Of a stretch of 47,093 nucleotides of DNA, positions 1 through 9,083 are shown one piece after another. This DNA comes from Symbiobacterium terraclitae. Its GTDB lineage: Bacteria; Bacillota; Sulfobacillia; Symbiobacteriales; Symbiobacteriaceae. Positions within the stretch are counted from its first letter, which is position 1. Every line of letters starts with the position of its first letter. Under the pieces are notes generated by a model, which searched no databases, had not been told where the DNA came from, and saw only the letters and a list, made by a program, of their open reading frames with translations. Location: NCBI RefSeq assembly GCF_017874315.1, contig NZ_JAGGLG010000035.1, positions 1 to 47,093 of the forward strand. Direction: 5' to 3'. The translations under genes and the position numbers were made by a program.

Positions 1-93
1 TGTAGGGCTACGACCGGCGGAAGCCGGATGCGGGAAAACTGCACGTCCGGTTTGACGAGGGGGCGTTGGCCGAAAGGCCAGCCCCTACTCTAT
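1..93 (+). mobile_element. Group II intron, 3' end (domains V and VI)
   Basis: Positions 22-52 fold as a typical domain V: an AGC triad, a stem capped by GAAA, and a returning strand with GTCCGGTT. It is followed by a domain VI hairpin (about 56-88) and a CTACTCTAT end in which the branch-point A is expected about 7 nt before the 3' splice site near 93. The intron-encoded protein and the 5' part lie outside the window. The 3' border is an estimate. The strand is set by domain V reading forward. Confidence 0.8.
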
Positions 94-101
94 TCTGACT
101 G

Positions 102-266
102 CCGGCAGCAGCCGCAGGGCGCGGTCCTGCGCTGCAGTCCGAAAGGCTGCTTGCCGGCGGGTGCCAACCGCGGGGCCTGCCGTGCAGCCCGAGGACTTAC
201 TCCCCAACTGGACTGCTTACTGCCCGTCCGGCACCAGCCGAAGGGCACGGCCTGCGGTGTAGCCCG
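102..266 (-). repeat. Three degenerate copies of the acylase gene 3' end
   Basis: The last ~39 bases of the acylase gene (about 228-266) recur in diverged form at about 102-141 and 154-191. All share CCGGC...GCC...GG-CTGC...GCAGYCCG. The copy at 102 matches the gene end closely with a one-base insertion. This suggests local duplication followed by decay between the gene and the intron. Confidence 0.5.
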
Positions 267-2736
267 TGAAGTCCCGGCGCAGGAGATCGCCGCGCTGGTG
301 CAGGGGCGACTGGTCGTCGTAGTGCGGGCTCAGGAAGTGGCCGGACTGCCCGGGGGTGACGATGGACCAGCTGTTGCCCGTCGGGTCCGCCAGGTCCACC
401 ACCTGCCGCCAGGGGGCGAACGTCCGTACCATGCCGTCGGCGCCGAAGGACATGGCCCCGACGGTGACGCCGCTGCCGCCGATGGGATAGCGCGTCGGGT
501 TGAAGAGCCAGCCGAGGGGGGCCGCGGCGGAACCCACGGGATGGGGTGGCTGCAGCCGGTGGTACCGGCCCCAGGCCCACCTGGACGGATCCCTGCCCTG
601 CAGCGCGACCGCCCGGTCGACCGCCGCCAGGAACGACTCCACCGCGAGCCGCTCAAGCCCGCCCGCGGCCTCGATCCAGCCGTTGGGACGCCCCTCGGCG
701 GCCGCCAGCAGGGCCAGGTCGGTCACGTTCCCCTTGTCGGCCATGCGCTTGTAGAGCGCCTCGCCCATCAGCGGCTGGTAGAGCCGCCGCGTCAGCTCGT
801 CCCACCAGAGGTGGAAGACGAGAGGGGCGCCCTGGTCCGCGCTGTCCACGTGGTCCCAGGCCTTCAGCAGCGCCAGGGCTGACCGGGCCGGCTCCCCCAG
901 GTCGGCCTGCTCCACCGCGGGCAGCAGCACCGGGAGCAGCGTGCGGGCGTGCAGGTTGGTGTAGTCCACCTGCATGGCCCGCATGTGGTCCGTGGTGAGG
1001 TCGCCCCTCGCGGCCTCGATCATCTCGACGATGCGCATCGCGCGGTAGGGCTGTGCCCACGAGTAGGTGAGGAAGTAGGGATAGGCGTCGTCGATGACCT
1101 TGTTGTTCGCCGTGACGATGTAGCCCTCGGGGGGATTGACGGCCTCGGGCATCTGTTCGAAGGGGACGAAGCCGGTCCACTCGTACTCGTCCGTCCAGCC
1201 CGGTACGGGCAGCAGGCCGTCGCCCTGCCGGCGGATGGGCACCAGGCCGCCGGTTCGGTAGGCGATGGTGCCCTCGACGTCGGCGAAGACGAAGTTCTGG
1301 GTGGGCACGTGGAAGGAGCGCAGGGCGTCCCGGAACTCCTCCCAGTTGCGGGCCTTGAGGAAGAGCAGCACGGCCTCGAGCTCAGGCGTGCCCATGTGGG
1401 CGGTCCACTTCAGGGCCAGGGCCTCCTCCGGCCGGTTGTCGGCGTCGCCTGCCACCTCCGAGATGATCGGCCCGTGACGGGTCACCACCACCTCGAAGGG
1501 GACCGGATCCTGGCCCTTCACCGGGATCAGCTCCCGGTAGACCTGCGCGTCCTCCCAGCGGCCCATGTACTCGAACTGGTAGGGGTTGTCGGGGTTGCGT
1601 CTTTCGATGTAGAGATCCTGCACGTCGGGGTTGGTATTGGTGACGCCCCAGGCGATGCGGTCGTTCTGGCCGATGACGATGCCCGGCGCCCCGGGGAACA
1701 TGACGCCGTAGGCGTTGATCTGCCCCGGAATCACCAGGTGCTGCTCGTACCAGATCGACGGGGTGCGGGCGCCGAGATGGGGGTCGTTGGCCAGCAGCGG
1801 CTTGCCGGTGCGGGTGAGCTCACCCGAGATGACCCAGTTGTTGGAGCCCCGCCCCTCGTCGGGGGCGCGCAGCAGGGCCAGCAGCCCGCTGAGGTCCAGG
1901 CTGCTGCCGGCAACGCTGGTCCGCTCGCCGGCGGCCACGGAGCCGGGCGCGGCTTCCCGATCGACAACGGCCATGGCACGCGGCGTGGCTTCCTGATCAT
2001 CAGCGGCGCTACCGGCGCGATAGCGGATCATCGTGATGCCGTCGGCCGGGTAGGCGGGCATCAGCTGGTCGGCCAGTTCCGCGCCGACCGTGTTGCGCAG
2101 CTGCAGCCGGTAGACCTCCGCCTCGAAGTTGCCGCCCAGGTCATAGGCCATGATCTTGCCGATGAGGGCCGAATCGACCGGCGTCCAGGGCTCAGGCACG
2201 TACCCCAGCAGCGTGAACTCCACGGGCAAGCGCTTGTGCGCAATCGCCTCCTCGATGTAGGCGTTCACGCCTTTCGCGTAGGCCTCCAGCAGCTCGGTGG
2301 CCCAGGGGCTGTACGCCCTGACCGAGGCCTCGGCCGCCCGCTTCAGGTTGAGCGCCCGGAAGAACTTGTCCGTTTCCAGCTGGCTCGGCCCGATCACCTC
2401 GGCGAGGCGACCGGCGGCGGCACGCCGGGTCAGGTCGAGCTGGAAGAGCCGGTCCTGGGCCACCACGTAGCCCTGTGCCATGTAGAGGTCGTGCTCGTTC
2501 TCGGCCACGATGTGCGGAACGCCCCACTCGTCCCGGTAGACCGTGACCGGCGCCCGGAGTCCGGGCAGCGCCAGTTCGCCGCTGGTGCGGGGCAGGCTCC
2601 GCCGGGCGTATGCGTACCCACCGGCCAGACCCAGCAGCAGGACGACCACCAGGCCCAGTGCAGCGTAGCTCAGCCAGCGTGCCAGCCGCCTCTTCCCCTT
2701 CTGTGTCTGGCGCTGCCTACGCGTTGTGACAGCCAT
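217..2736 (-). CDS. Penicillin acylase family protein, membrane-anchored
   Basis: This is an 839-residue N-terminal-nucleophile hydrolase of the penicillin G / acyl-homoserine-lactone acylase family (S45), which cleaves amide-linked acyl chains after autoproteolysis of a precursor. A basic N-terminus is followed by one hydrophobic segment (about 22-45), so it is probably anchored with the enzyme outside the cell. The processing site and nucleophile are visible as GSNNWVISG, with Ser298 as the predicted new N-terminus, followed by ANDPHL and AWGVTN, which carries the oxyanion asparagine. Length is normal for a full precursor. ATG 2736 follows GGGGGTTGAG. The gene 265 bp upstream is a paralogue. 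The substrate (beta-lactam, AHL or acyl-peptide) cannot be told from sequence. Confidence 0.9.
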   Translation of the reverse strand: MAVTTRRQRQTQKGKRRLARWLSYAALGLVVVLLLGLAGGYAYARRSLPRTSGELALPGLRAPVTVYRDEWGVPHIVAENEHDLYMAQGYVVAQDRLFQLDLTRRAAAGRLAEVIGPSQLETDKFFRALNLKRAAEASVRAYSPWATELLEAYAKGVNAYIEEAIAHKRLPVEFTLLGYVPEPWTPVDSALIGKIMAYDLGGNFEAEVYRLQLRNTVGAELADQLMPAYPADGITMIRYRAGSAADDQEATPRAMAVVDREAAPGSVAAGERTSVAGSSLDLSGLLALLRAPDEGRGSNNWVISGELTRTGKPLLANDPHLGARTPSIWYEQHLVIPGQINAYGVMFPGAPGIVIGQNDRIAWGVTNTNPDVQDLYIERRNPDNPYQFEYMGRWEDAQVYRELIPVKGQDPVPFEVVVTRHGPIISEVAGDADNRPEEALALKWTAHMGTPELEAVLLFLKARNWEEFRDALRSFHVPTQNFVFADVEGTIAYRTGGLVPIRRQGDGLLPVPGWTDEYEWTGFVPFEQMPEAVNPPEGYIVTANNKVIDDAYPYFLTYSWAQPYRAMRIVEMIEAARGDLTTDHMRAMQVDYTNLHARTLLPVLLPAVEQADLGEPARSALALLKAWDHVDSADQGAPLVFHLWWDELTRRLYQPLMGEALYKRMADKGNVTDLALLAAAEGRPNGWIEAAGGLERLAVESFLAAVDRAVALQGRDPSRWAWGRYHRLQPPHPVGSAAAPLGWLFNPTRYPIGGSGVTVGAMSFGADGMVRTFAPWRQVVDLADPTGNSWSIVTPGQSGHFLSPHYDDQSPLHQRGDLLRRDFTGYTAGRALRLVPDGQ

Positions 2737-2912
2737 GGCTCAACCCCCACGTAGAAAATGATGGAGAACTTATTCGGCGGTCTTTTCTGATCTACCTTTC
2801 AAGTGCGGCGGATCGGGGTTCTGCTGACCAGTCGCCAGGGGGCAAGACTGTTCAAACGGACACTCGACACATCGGCGGCCAATCCCCGGCTCCGTGCGTC
2901 CGACTTAGATAG

Positions 2913-2958
2913 CAAGGATTTGAGCCACCCCGGTCACCCGAGGTGGCTCAAATCCTTG
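2913..2958. repeat. 17-bp perfect inverted repeat between the two acylase genes
   Basis: Arms 2913-2929 and 2942-2958 are exactly complementary, with a 12-base loop that can itself form three CGG/CCG pairs. It lies just past the stop of the upstream acylase paralogue. It could act as that gene's terminator, but neither strand has a T-run after the stem. A processing or mRNA-stabilising hairpin is equally possible. The rest of the 265-bp gap shows nothing clear. Confidence 0.7.
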
Positions 2959-3001
2959 TCGTTTACCTCTTGCCCGGGTGGCCTATCCACCTGAGCCAGT
3001 G

Positions 3002-5449
3002 CTACGCCGGCGGGGGCAGCATGCGAAACTCGGCACTGCCGCTCCCCGCCTGCGCCCGAGTCAGTTCGCCCCGCAACCACGGGACGATGCGGTCGGCGAA
3101 GGACGGGTCCAGGGGGTGCCCGGCCGCGCCGGGGGCCAGGATGGCTGCTGAGGCGCCCAAGCCACTCAGGTCGTCGATGCGCCGGTAGGTGGTGGCGGTG
3201 CGGACGACGCCCGGGTCGGCCGGCGCGGGTCCGCTGCGGTTGATCGAAGACGGGCCGCCGCTCAGCGGGAAGGGACCGAGGTCGGCCAGGTGGCGCAGCG
3301 CGGGCACGGCCTGACCCAGGCTGTGCCGGAACCGGACCTGGTGCTCGCGGCCCCAGGACCAGGACTCGGGCCGGCGCCCCTGGCGCGCGGCCAGGTAGGC
3401 AACCGTCCGCCGGAACGCCTGCAGGGCGAGGCGCGGGAGGCCGAGCTCTCCCTCCAGTGACAGCCAGGGGTTCTCCTCGCCGGAGAGGGTGCGCAGCAGC
3501 AGCCGCTCCGCGGCCTCCAGTCCGGTGCGGGTTGCGGCGAACTGGTTGAACAGGGTGAGCCCCATGCGGGGGCGGAAGACGTCCTCCAGCAGGGCGAAGT
3601 ACCAGCGCTCCCAGAGGCAGGCTGCGCCGGAGCCCACCGGCTCGTCCCGGTCCCAGTCCGAGAGCAGCAGCAGCGCCTGCTTCTCCAGCTGCGACAGGCT
3701 CTCGGCGTACACGCCCTGGCGCAGGCCCTCCTGCAGCGCCTGGAGCATCGGCTGCAGCAGGGTGGCGGCCTGCACGCTCACCGTGTCGACCGACAGCGGC
3801 GCGAGCCGCTCGGCATCCCAGTCGGACCGGGCCTCCAGCCACCCGCGGGCCCTGTCCGCGACACCGGCTGGCTGGCCGGCGACGACGACGCCATCGGGCG
3901 GATTCACCACTTCCCTGAGCTCAGGGCCGGTCTCAATCCGGGCGATCGTGCCGTCGATGCCGGCGTACACGGCGGCCAGTCCGGGAGCCGTCCACCCGGC
4001 CAGGGCCGCGCGGAACTCGGCATAGGAGCGGGCCCGGTTGATGCCCAGCAGCGCGGCTGCCTCCGCCGCGGGCTGAAGCACCGGGGACTGGAGCACCAGC
4101 CTCCCGGACGGGCCGGCGGCCAGGACAGGTCCCGCTGCACCGAACTCGATGGTGTGGGGGACGGGGAGGCCCTGTCCCCGCACCCGGATGAACATCTCCA
4201 ACCGCTGCGGTTCCGGAGTCCCGGCGGACGTCTCAGCTGTGGACGGCTCCGCAGCACCTGCGCACACGGCAGGAGCGGATTGTGCCACGCTCCCGTGCAC
4301 CGGCGAAGCGGTCGACACCTGAGCGGCAGTCGGGACCATCGAGCTGCCAGACGTCTGAACGGCGGTCGGTGGCGTACCCCCTGCGACCCCTTGAGGATCG
4401 GCCGGCTCTAAAGCCAGCACAGCGGCGCCGGAACCCGCCGGCGCGAACCCCCAGGCGAAGTGGCGGGACCGGCCCGCGAGGAGGCCGGGAAGCCCGGCGA
4501 GGGCGACGCCCTCCAGGCGGGCGCCTTCTGGACCCGAGAGGACGAGCGGGTGGAGCGGGGAGGGAGCGCGTGGCGCCGTCTCCAGCGCGCAGCCGGCGAT
4601 GGGGAAGCCCGAGGCCGTGCGCTCGCCGGAGACAGCCCAGGCGAGGCCGCCGGCGATGGTCTGCGGGGCGTGCGCGGCCAGCTCGCAGAGGTCGGCCAGT
4701 TCGGGCAGCCCGGACGCGTCGGCCGCTCCGATGCCAGCACCGACGCCAGCATCTTGACTCGCACCCCGGTCGGGGCCGGCGAACAGGGCCGCCGCGGCGG
4801 CCGGCCCCGCCACCCGGGCGACTTGCAGGCGCACCAGCTCGTCCGCCAGGGGCAGGGTGAGCTCGAAGGCCAGGAGCTTGGCGACGGCCAGGGAGTCCAC
4901 GGCCCGCCACGGGTCCGGTACGATGCGCGCGAGGGCGAACTCCGGGGGCAGGTGCCCCTCGGCGATGAAGGCGTTCACGCCGTCTGCATAGGCCTCGAGG
5001 CAGGCGCGGACGTCGGCCGGGCAGTCGGCCAGGGCGCGCTCGGCCAGCCGCTGCAGGCCGAGGGTGCGCATGAGCCGGTCGCGCTCCAGGAGCGCCTCCC
5101 CGCGGATCTCGGCCAGGCGGCCTGCTGCCGTGCGGCGTGCGACCTCCATCTGCCACAGCCGCTCCCGGGCCGCCAGGTATCCCTGGGCCAGGAAGAGGTC
5201 GTGCCAGTTCTCGGCGGTGACATGCGGCGTTCCGTGCTCGTCGTGCCCGAGCGACACCGGCCCGCCGAGCGCGGTGAGGCGGATGGTCCCCCGCTTCCGC
5301 GGACGGCTCAGCTGCAGGAAGGCGAAGGCGGCGACGATCGCCAGCCCCAGGAGCAGGGCGAGGGCGATCAGGGCCGCGGCGCGGGTCGCCAGCGCCAGGG
5401 CGAGGACGAGGATCTGGAGGGCGCCGGCGTATGCAAAGAGACGGAGCAA
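3002..5449 (-). CDS. Penicillin acylase-like protein lacking the catalytic serine
   Basis: A paralogue of the gene at 217-2736, about 815 residues. The start is taken as TTG 5449 because GGAGGTGA sits 6 bases before it; the longer reading frame to 5536 has no such site. Two hydrophobic segments (about 5-48) precede the acylase fold. Family landmarks remain, including NWHDLFLAQGY, AWGF and GINRARSYAEFR. Where the active relative has GSNNW, this protein reads GGLAW (Gly268-Trp271), so the Ser nucleophile is replaced by Gly; the TN of the oxyanion region is AP. A Ser/Thr/Ala/Pro-rich insert of about 65 residues lies near 360-425. It is probably not self-processed and not catalytic. The frame is intact, so it is kept as a gene. 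Confidence 0.85.
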   Translation of the reverse strand: MLRLFAYAGALQILVLALALATRAAALIALALLLGLAIVAAFAFLQLSRPRKRGTIRLTALGGPVSLGHDEHGTPHVTAENWHDLFLAQGYLAARERLWQMEVARRTAAGRLAEIRGEALLERDRLMRTLGLQRLAERALADCPADVRACLEAYADGVNAFIAEGHLPPEFALARIVPDPWRAVDSLAVAKLLAFELTLPLADELVRLQVARVAGPAAAAALFAGPDRGASQDAGVGAGIGAADASGLPELADLCELAAHAPQTIAGGLAWAVSGERTASGFPIAGCALETAPRAPSPLHPLVLSGPEGARLEGVALAGLPGLLAGRSRHFAWGFAPAGSGAAVLALEPADPQGVAGGTPPTAVQTSGSSMVPTAAQVSTASPVHGSVAQSAPAVCAGAAEPSTAETSAGTPEPQRLEMFIRVRGQGLPVPHTIEFGAAGPVLAAGPSGRLVLQSPVLQPAAEAAALLGINRARSYAEFRAALAGWTAPGLAAVYAGIDGTIARIETGPELREVVNPPDGVVVAGQPAGVADRARGWLEARSDWDAERLAPLSVDTVSVQAATLLQPMLQALQEGLRQGVYAESLSQLEKQALLLLSDWDRDEPVGSGAACLWERWYFALLEDVFRPRMGLTLFNQFAATRTGLEAAERLLLRTLSGEENPWLSLEGELGLPRLALQAFRRTVAYLAARQGRRPESWSWGREHQVRFRHSLGQAVPALRHLADLGPFPLSGGPSSINRSGPAPADPGVVRTATTYRRIDDLSGLGASAAILAPGAAGHPLDPSFADRIVPWLRGELTRAQAGSGSAEFRMLPPPA

Positions 5450-5489
5450 GGGTTCACCTCCGCACCATCGCAAAGTGCTGGAGTAGGGT

Positions 5490-5517
5490 TTGCTAGCCTC
5501 CCTCCATTCTCCTGCAA
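5490..5517 (-). promoter_or_regulatory. Possible promoter of the acylase paralogue
   Basis: On the minus strand TTGCAG (5512-5517) and TAGCAA (5490-5495) are 16 bases apart and end about 40 bases before the TTG start. The match to sigma-A consensus is moderate. It would be divergent from the rpmE promoter. Confidence 0.35.
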
Positions 5518-5523
5518 TGGCCG

Positions 5524-5553
5524 TTGCCACCGACATTTCGCGCGTGTTATAAT
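5524..5553 (+). promoter_or_regulatory. Sigma-A promoter of rpmE
   Basis: TTGCCA (5524-5529), an 18-base spacer and a perfect TATAAT (5548-5553). Transcription would start near 5560, giving a structured leader of about 110 bases before rpmE. Confidence 0.8.
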
Positions 5554-5580
5554 GCGATGGTGCGACTCCGTCTTCGTAGA

Positions 5581-5637
5581 CCGGCGCCCTGAAAGCAGCC
5601 GCAACTGCTCAACCAGGTCGCCTGGTAACGGCGCCGG
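5581..5637 (+). ncRNA. Structured rpmE leader, possible L31 autoregulatory element
   Basis: An outer 8-bp stem (5581-5588 with 5630-5637) encloses two hairpins, GCAG/CTGC and a perfect ACCAGG-TCG-CCTGGT. Together they form a three-way junction between promoter and ribosome-binding site. Ribosomal-protein leaders upstream of rpmE are known in Firmicutes. Whether this one belongs to a described L31 family was not tested. Confidence 0.55.
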
Positions 5638-5670
5638 GTTCGAAGCGACAGAAAGGGAGTTTGGGAAAGA

Positions 5671-5871
5671 ATGAAGCCTGGCATTCATCCGAAGGTCGAG
5701 AAGACCACGATTACCTGCGGCTGCGGCGCTACCTACGAGGTGCTGTCCACCAAGAAGAACATCCGTGTGGAAATCTGCGCCAACTGCCATCCGTTCTACA
5801 CGGGCAGCCGGGTTGCGCGCGTGGAGGCCGGCTCCCGGATCGACCGGTTCAAGAAGAAGTACGGCCGGTAA
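5671..5871 (+). CDS. rpmE: 50S ribosomal protein L31, zinc-binding form
   Basis: A 66-residue protein of the large ribosomal subunit. It has the four-cysteine zinc knuckle of the C+ type: Cys16 and Cys18 (TCGCG) with Cys37 and Cys40 (CANC). Length is typical. The ATG follows AAAGGGAG. It has its own promoter and a structured leader upstream, and a terminator immediately after. Zinc-binding L31 is usually the zinc-replete form, replaced by a Cys-free paralogue under zinc starvation; no such paralogue is in the window. In B. subtilis rpmE also lies close to prfA. Confidence 0.97.
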   Translation: MKPGIHPKVEKTTITCGCGATYEVLSTKKNIRVEICANCHPFYTGSRVARVEAGSRIDRFKKKYGR

Positions 5872-5886
5872 CCCAGAGAAGGGTTC

Positions 5887-5920
5887 GAAGAAAGCAGAGC
5901 CAGCGCGCTCTGCTTTCTTC
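5887..5920 (+). terminator. rpmE terminator hairpin
   Basis: A perfect 14-bp stem (5887-5900 with 5907-5920) and 6-base loop. The downstream arm ends in a pyrimidine-rich stretch followed by ATCAATTT, so the U-tract is partial. Confidence 0.7.
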
Positions 5921-5958
5921 ATCAATTTGCTTGGAAGACCGAGAGGGGAGGGATGGGC

Positions 5959-6831
5959 ATGAGCGTACAGCGGGGGGTCTATGGCGGACAGGCCGTGATC
6001 GAGGGGGTCATGATGCGCGGTCCCAAGTGGATGGCCATCGCCGTCCGCCGTCCGGACGGCGAGATCGCGATCCACCGGGAAGAGATCAGGTCCGTCATGC
6101 AGCGGTACCCGGTCCTGCGGCTGCCGCTGCTGCGCGGCGTGGTGACCATGGTCGAGGCGCTGTCCTACGGCATCAGCGCGCTCATGTTCTCGGCCAACCA
6201 GGCGATGCCGGACGAGGAGCAGCTCAGCAAGGGCGAGATGACCGTGACCACGGCCGTGGGCTTCATCGTGGCCATCGGCCTCTTCGTGGTCGTGCCCACC
6301 CTGCTGACCAACTACGTGAAGGCGCTCTCGGCAAGCCCGCTGCTGACCCACCTCGTCGAGGGCGGGCTGCGGCTGGCGCTCTTCATCGGATACCTCCTGG
6401 CCATCTCGATGATGAAGGACATCCAGCGGGTCTTCCAGTACCACGGGGCCGAGCACAAGGTGATCAACACCTACGAGGCCGGCGACGAGCTTACGGTGGA
6501 GAACGCACGGCGCCACTCGCGCGAGCACAAGCGCTGCGGCACCAGCTTTCTCCTCTACGTTGTGGTCATCTCCATCGTGATCTTCTCGCTGGTCAACGTG
6601 GACAACGTGTGGCTGCGCATCCTCCTGCGGTTCGCGATGCTGCCGGTGGTGGCCGGCGTGGCCTACGAGTTCATCCGCCTGGCCGGCCGGACCGACAACG
6701 CGCTGGTGAACGCCCTGAGCCGTCCCGGCATGTGGCTGCAGGGCCTGACCACCCGCGAGCCCGATGACAGCCAGCTGGAGGTGGCCATCGCCTCCTTCGA
6801 GACCGCCCGGGGCCACGGCCTTCCGGGTTAG
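5959..6831 (+). CDS. yqhQ: DUF1385 membrane protein, YqhQ-like
   Basis: A protein of about 290 residues with the DUF1385 signature: [14 protein letters not shown] at the N-terminus and [13 protein letters not shown] near 155. Several hydrophobic segments lie at about 97-120, 130-155 and 195-235. The molecular role of the family is not established here. ATG 5959 is preferred over ATG 5953 because GGGGAGGG is then 6-7 bases away; for 5953 it would abut the start. Genes of this family commonly lie between rpmE and prfA in clostridial genomes, as here. Confidence 0.88.
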   Translation: MSVQRGVYGGQAVIEGVMMRGPKWMAIAVRRPDGEIAIHREEIRSVMQRYPVLRLPLLRGVVTMVEALSYGISALMFSANQAMPDEEQLSKGEMTVTTAVGFIVAIGLFVVVPTLLTNYVKALSASPLLTHLVEGGLRLALFIGYLLAISMMKDIQRVFQYHGAEHKVINTYEAGDELTVENARRHSREHKRCGTSFLLYVVVISIVIFSLVNVDNVWLRILLRFAMLPVVAGVAYEFIRLAGRTDNALVNALSRPGMWLQGLTTREPDDSQLEVAIASFETARGHGLPG

Positions 6832-6844
6832 CGCCGCTTTGTAC

Positions 6845-6872
6845 GGGGCACGGGCCTGCCCGCGCCCCTTTT
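6845..6872 (+). terminator. Hairpin between yqhQ and prfA
   Basis: GGGGCACGGGC pairs with GCCCGCGCCCC across a very short loop with one A-C mismatch, followed by TTTT. It resembles a weak terminator or attenuator before prfA. Confidence 0.5.
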
Positions 6873-6907
6873 CCATGCCCAGAATCCCCGCAGGTGAGGT
6901 GAAACCC

Positions 6908-7990
6908 ATGGATGCCCGAATGAAGGAGAAGCTGGAGGGTGTCGTTCAGCGGTACGAGGACCTGACCTACAAGCTGGGCGATCCGTCGGTCATCAACAAC
7001 ACGTCCGAGTACCAGCAGGTGGCGCGCGAGCACAACCGGCTGGGCCCGGTGGTGGAGAAGTTCCGGGCGTACCAGAAGGCCGAACAGGAACTGAACGACG
7101 TGCTGGAGATGCTGGAGGGTCCGCTGGATCCCGAGGAGCGCGCCCTCTTCAACCAGGAACTGAAGGACCTCAAGGATCGGCTGGAGCAGCTCAACGAGGA
7201 GCTGCGCATCCTGCTCCTGCCCCGGGACCCCAACGACGACAAGAACGTGATCATGGAGATCCGCGCCGGGGCCGGCGGCGACGAGGCCTCGCTCTTCGCC
7301 GCGGAACTCTTCCGCATGTACACCCGCCTGGCCGAGCGGCACAAGTGGAAGACCGAAGTGCTCTCGATCAGCGAGAACGAGGCCGGCGGCGTGAAGGAGG
7401 TGCTCTTCCAGATCAACGCAGAGGGCGCCTACTCCCGCCTGAAGTACGAGGGCGGGGTCCACCGGGTGCAGCGGGTGCCGGTCACCGAGTCGCAGGGGCG
7501 CATCCACACCTCCACCGTCACCGTGGCGGTGATGCCGGAGGCCGAGGAGATCGACATCGAGATCAAGCCCGAGGACCTGAAGATCGAGGTCCAGCGGGCG
7601 GGCGGCGCCGGCGGACAGCACGTCAACAAGACCGAGTCCGCGGTGCGCATGACCCACCTGCCCACCGGCATCGTGGTCTACTGCGCCGACGAGCGGTCGC
7701 AGATCCAGAACCGGGAAAAGGCCATGCGGGTGCTGCGCTCCCGGGTGTACGACTACTACAGCCAGCAGGCCCGGAGCGCCGAGGAGGAGCGCCGTCGGGC
7801 CCAGGTGGGCACCGGCGAGCGGTCGGAGAAGATCCGTACCTACAACTTCCCTCAGGACCGGGTGACGGACCACCGCATCGGCCTCACGGTGCACAACATC
7901 ACGTCCATCATGGACGGCGAGATCGACCACATCATCGACGCCCTGGCCCAGCACGAGCAGGCCGCCCGGTTGCAGGGCGCGGAGGCGTAG
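6908..7990 (+). CDS. prfA: Peptide chain release factor 1
   Basis: A 360-residue class I release factor that recognises UAA and UAG and triggers peptidyl-tRNA hydrolysis. It has the catalytic GGQ motif (GGAGGQHVN, about residue 235) and the RF1-type stop-codon selecting tripeptide PVT (RVPVTES, about 193). Length is standard. ATG 6908 follows GGTGAGGTGAAA; the longer upstream reading frame has no homology. It is followed after 6 bases by prmC, whose product methylates the GGQ glutamine. Confidence 0.97.
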   Translation: MDARMKEKLEGVVQRYEDLTYKLGDPSVINNTSEYQQVAREHNRLGPVVEKFRAYQKAEQELNDVLEMLEGPLDPEERALFNQELKDLKDRLEQLNEELRILLLPRDPNDDKNVIMEIRAGAGGDEASLFAAELFRMYTRLAERHKWKTEVLSISENEAGGVKEVLFQINAEGAYSRLKYEGGVHRVQRVPVTESQGRIHTSTVTVAVMPEAEEIDIEIKPEDLKIEVQRAGGAGGQHVNKTESAVRMTHLPTGIVVYCADERSQIQNREKAMRVLRSRVYDYYSQQARSAEEERRRAQVGTGERSEKIRTYNFPQDRVTDHRIGLTVHNITSIMDGEIDHIIDALAQHEQAARLQGAEA

Positions 7991-7996
7991 TCAGCC

Positions 7997-8890
7997 GTGG
8001 CCGGCGGGTGGGATGGCACTGTCGGCGAACTGCTCGCCGAGGCGAGGGCGCGGCTCGCGGCGGCCGGCGTCGACGGCTCCGACCGGGAGGCCGCCTGGCT
8101 GCTCGCCCACGTGCTGGGCTGTACGGCCGGAGCGCTGGCCGCCCGCCGGGCGGAGGCGCTCCCCCCGGCGGCGGCTGCGGCGTTCGGTGCGCTGGTTGCC
8201 CGCCGCGCCGCCCGGGAGCCGCTGCAGTACATCCTCGGCACCGAGGAGTTCATGGGGCTGACCTTCCAGGTGAGCCCCGCCGTGCTGATCCCGAGGCAGG
8301 ACACGGCCGTGCTGGTGGAACAGGCGGTGGCTTGGCTGACCAGGGCGGCGGAGGCGGGGCGGGAACCGGTGCTGGTGGCCGATGTGGGCACCGGCAGCGG
8401 CGCGATTGCCGTGGCGGTCGCCCGCCTGCTTCCCCGCGCCCGGGTGGTGGCGGTGGATGTGAGCGCGGCGGCCCTGGCCGTCGCGGCGGAGAACGCCCGC
8501 CTCAACGGCGTGGCGGACCGGGTGGAGTTCCGGCAGGGCGACCTCTTGGCGCCGCTGCGCGCCGAGTCCGGGGCGGTGCGGTTCGCTGCGATCCTTTGCA
8601 ATCCGCCTTACATCGGGGAGGCGGAGATCCCCGGACTGATGCCCGAGGTGCGGGACTGGGAGCCGCGCATCGCCCTCTCGCCTGGCGCCGACGCCCTGGC
8701 GTTCTACCGCCGCCTTGCGCGGGAGGCGCCATCGCTCCTGCGGCCCGGCGGATTCCTGGCCGTCGAGGTGGGCGCGGGCCAGGCCCAGGCGGTGGCCGGG
8801 CTGTTCCAGGCGGCCGGGTTCGAGGGGATTGCGGTCTACCCGGATTCCGCCGGCGTGGACCGGGCCGTTTTCGGGAGCGTCGCACCGTGA
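7997..8890 (+). CDS. prmC: Release factor glutamine methyltransferase PrmC
   Basis: A 297-residue SAM-dependent methyltransferase that modifies the Gln of the GGQ loop in release factors. An N-terminal helical domain is followed by motif I (ADVGTGSGAIAVAVA, about 128-142) and the catalytic NPPYI (about 202) typical of N5-glutamine methyltransferases. GTG start, with GGAGGCG 9 bases upstream inside the end of prfA. The prfA-prmC pairing is near universal and supports the assignment. Confidence 0.96.
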   Translation: MAGGWDGTVGELLAEARARLAAAGVDGSDREAAWLLAHVLGCTAGALAARRAEALPPAAAAAFGALVARRAAREPLQYILGTEEFMGLTFQVSPAVLIPRQDTAVLVEQAVAWLTRAAEAGREPVLVADVGTGSGAIAVAVARLLPRARVVAVDVSAAALAVAAENARLNGVADRVEFRQGDLLAPLRAESGAVRFAAILCNPPYIGEAEIPGLMPEVRDWEPRIALSPGADALAFYRRLAREAPSLLRPGGFLAVEVGAGQAQAVAGLFQAAGFEGIAVYPDSAGVDRAVFGSVAP

Positions 8891-9083
8891 GGCGGCGCTC
8901 GTTTCGTTTGCCCACGAACGGACCGTTCCGGCCGCGCAGACCACAACTTCCCATGAGGATCTTACCGGTCGACCTCGCATCCTAACTTTGCGATCGCGCG
9001 CATAGGAACCGGGCAGGAAATGGCACGGTTGGCCCCGAAATTTAGCGAGATGCTAGGGCAACCGATCGGGGGGAGGGCAAATC

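Noticed and set aside
949-2754. Plus-strand open frame of 601 codons opposite the acylase gene
   Set aside because: Antisense shadow of a gene with clear catalytic motifs.
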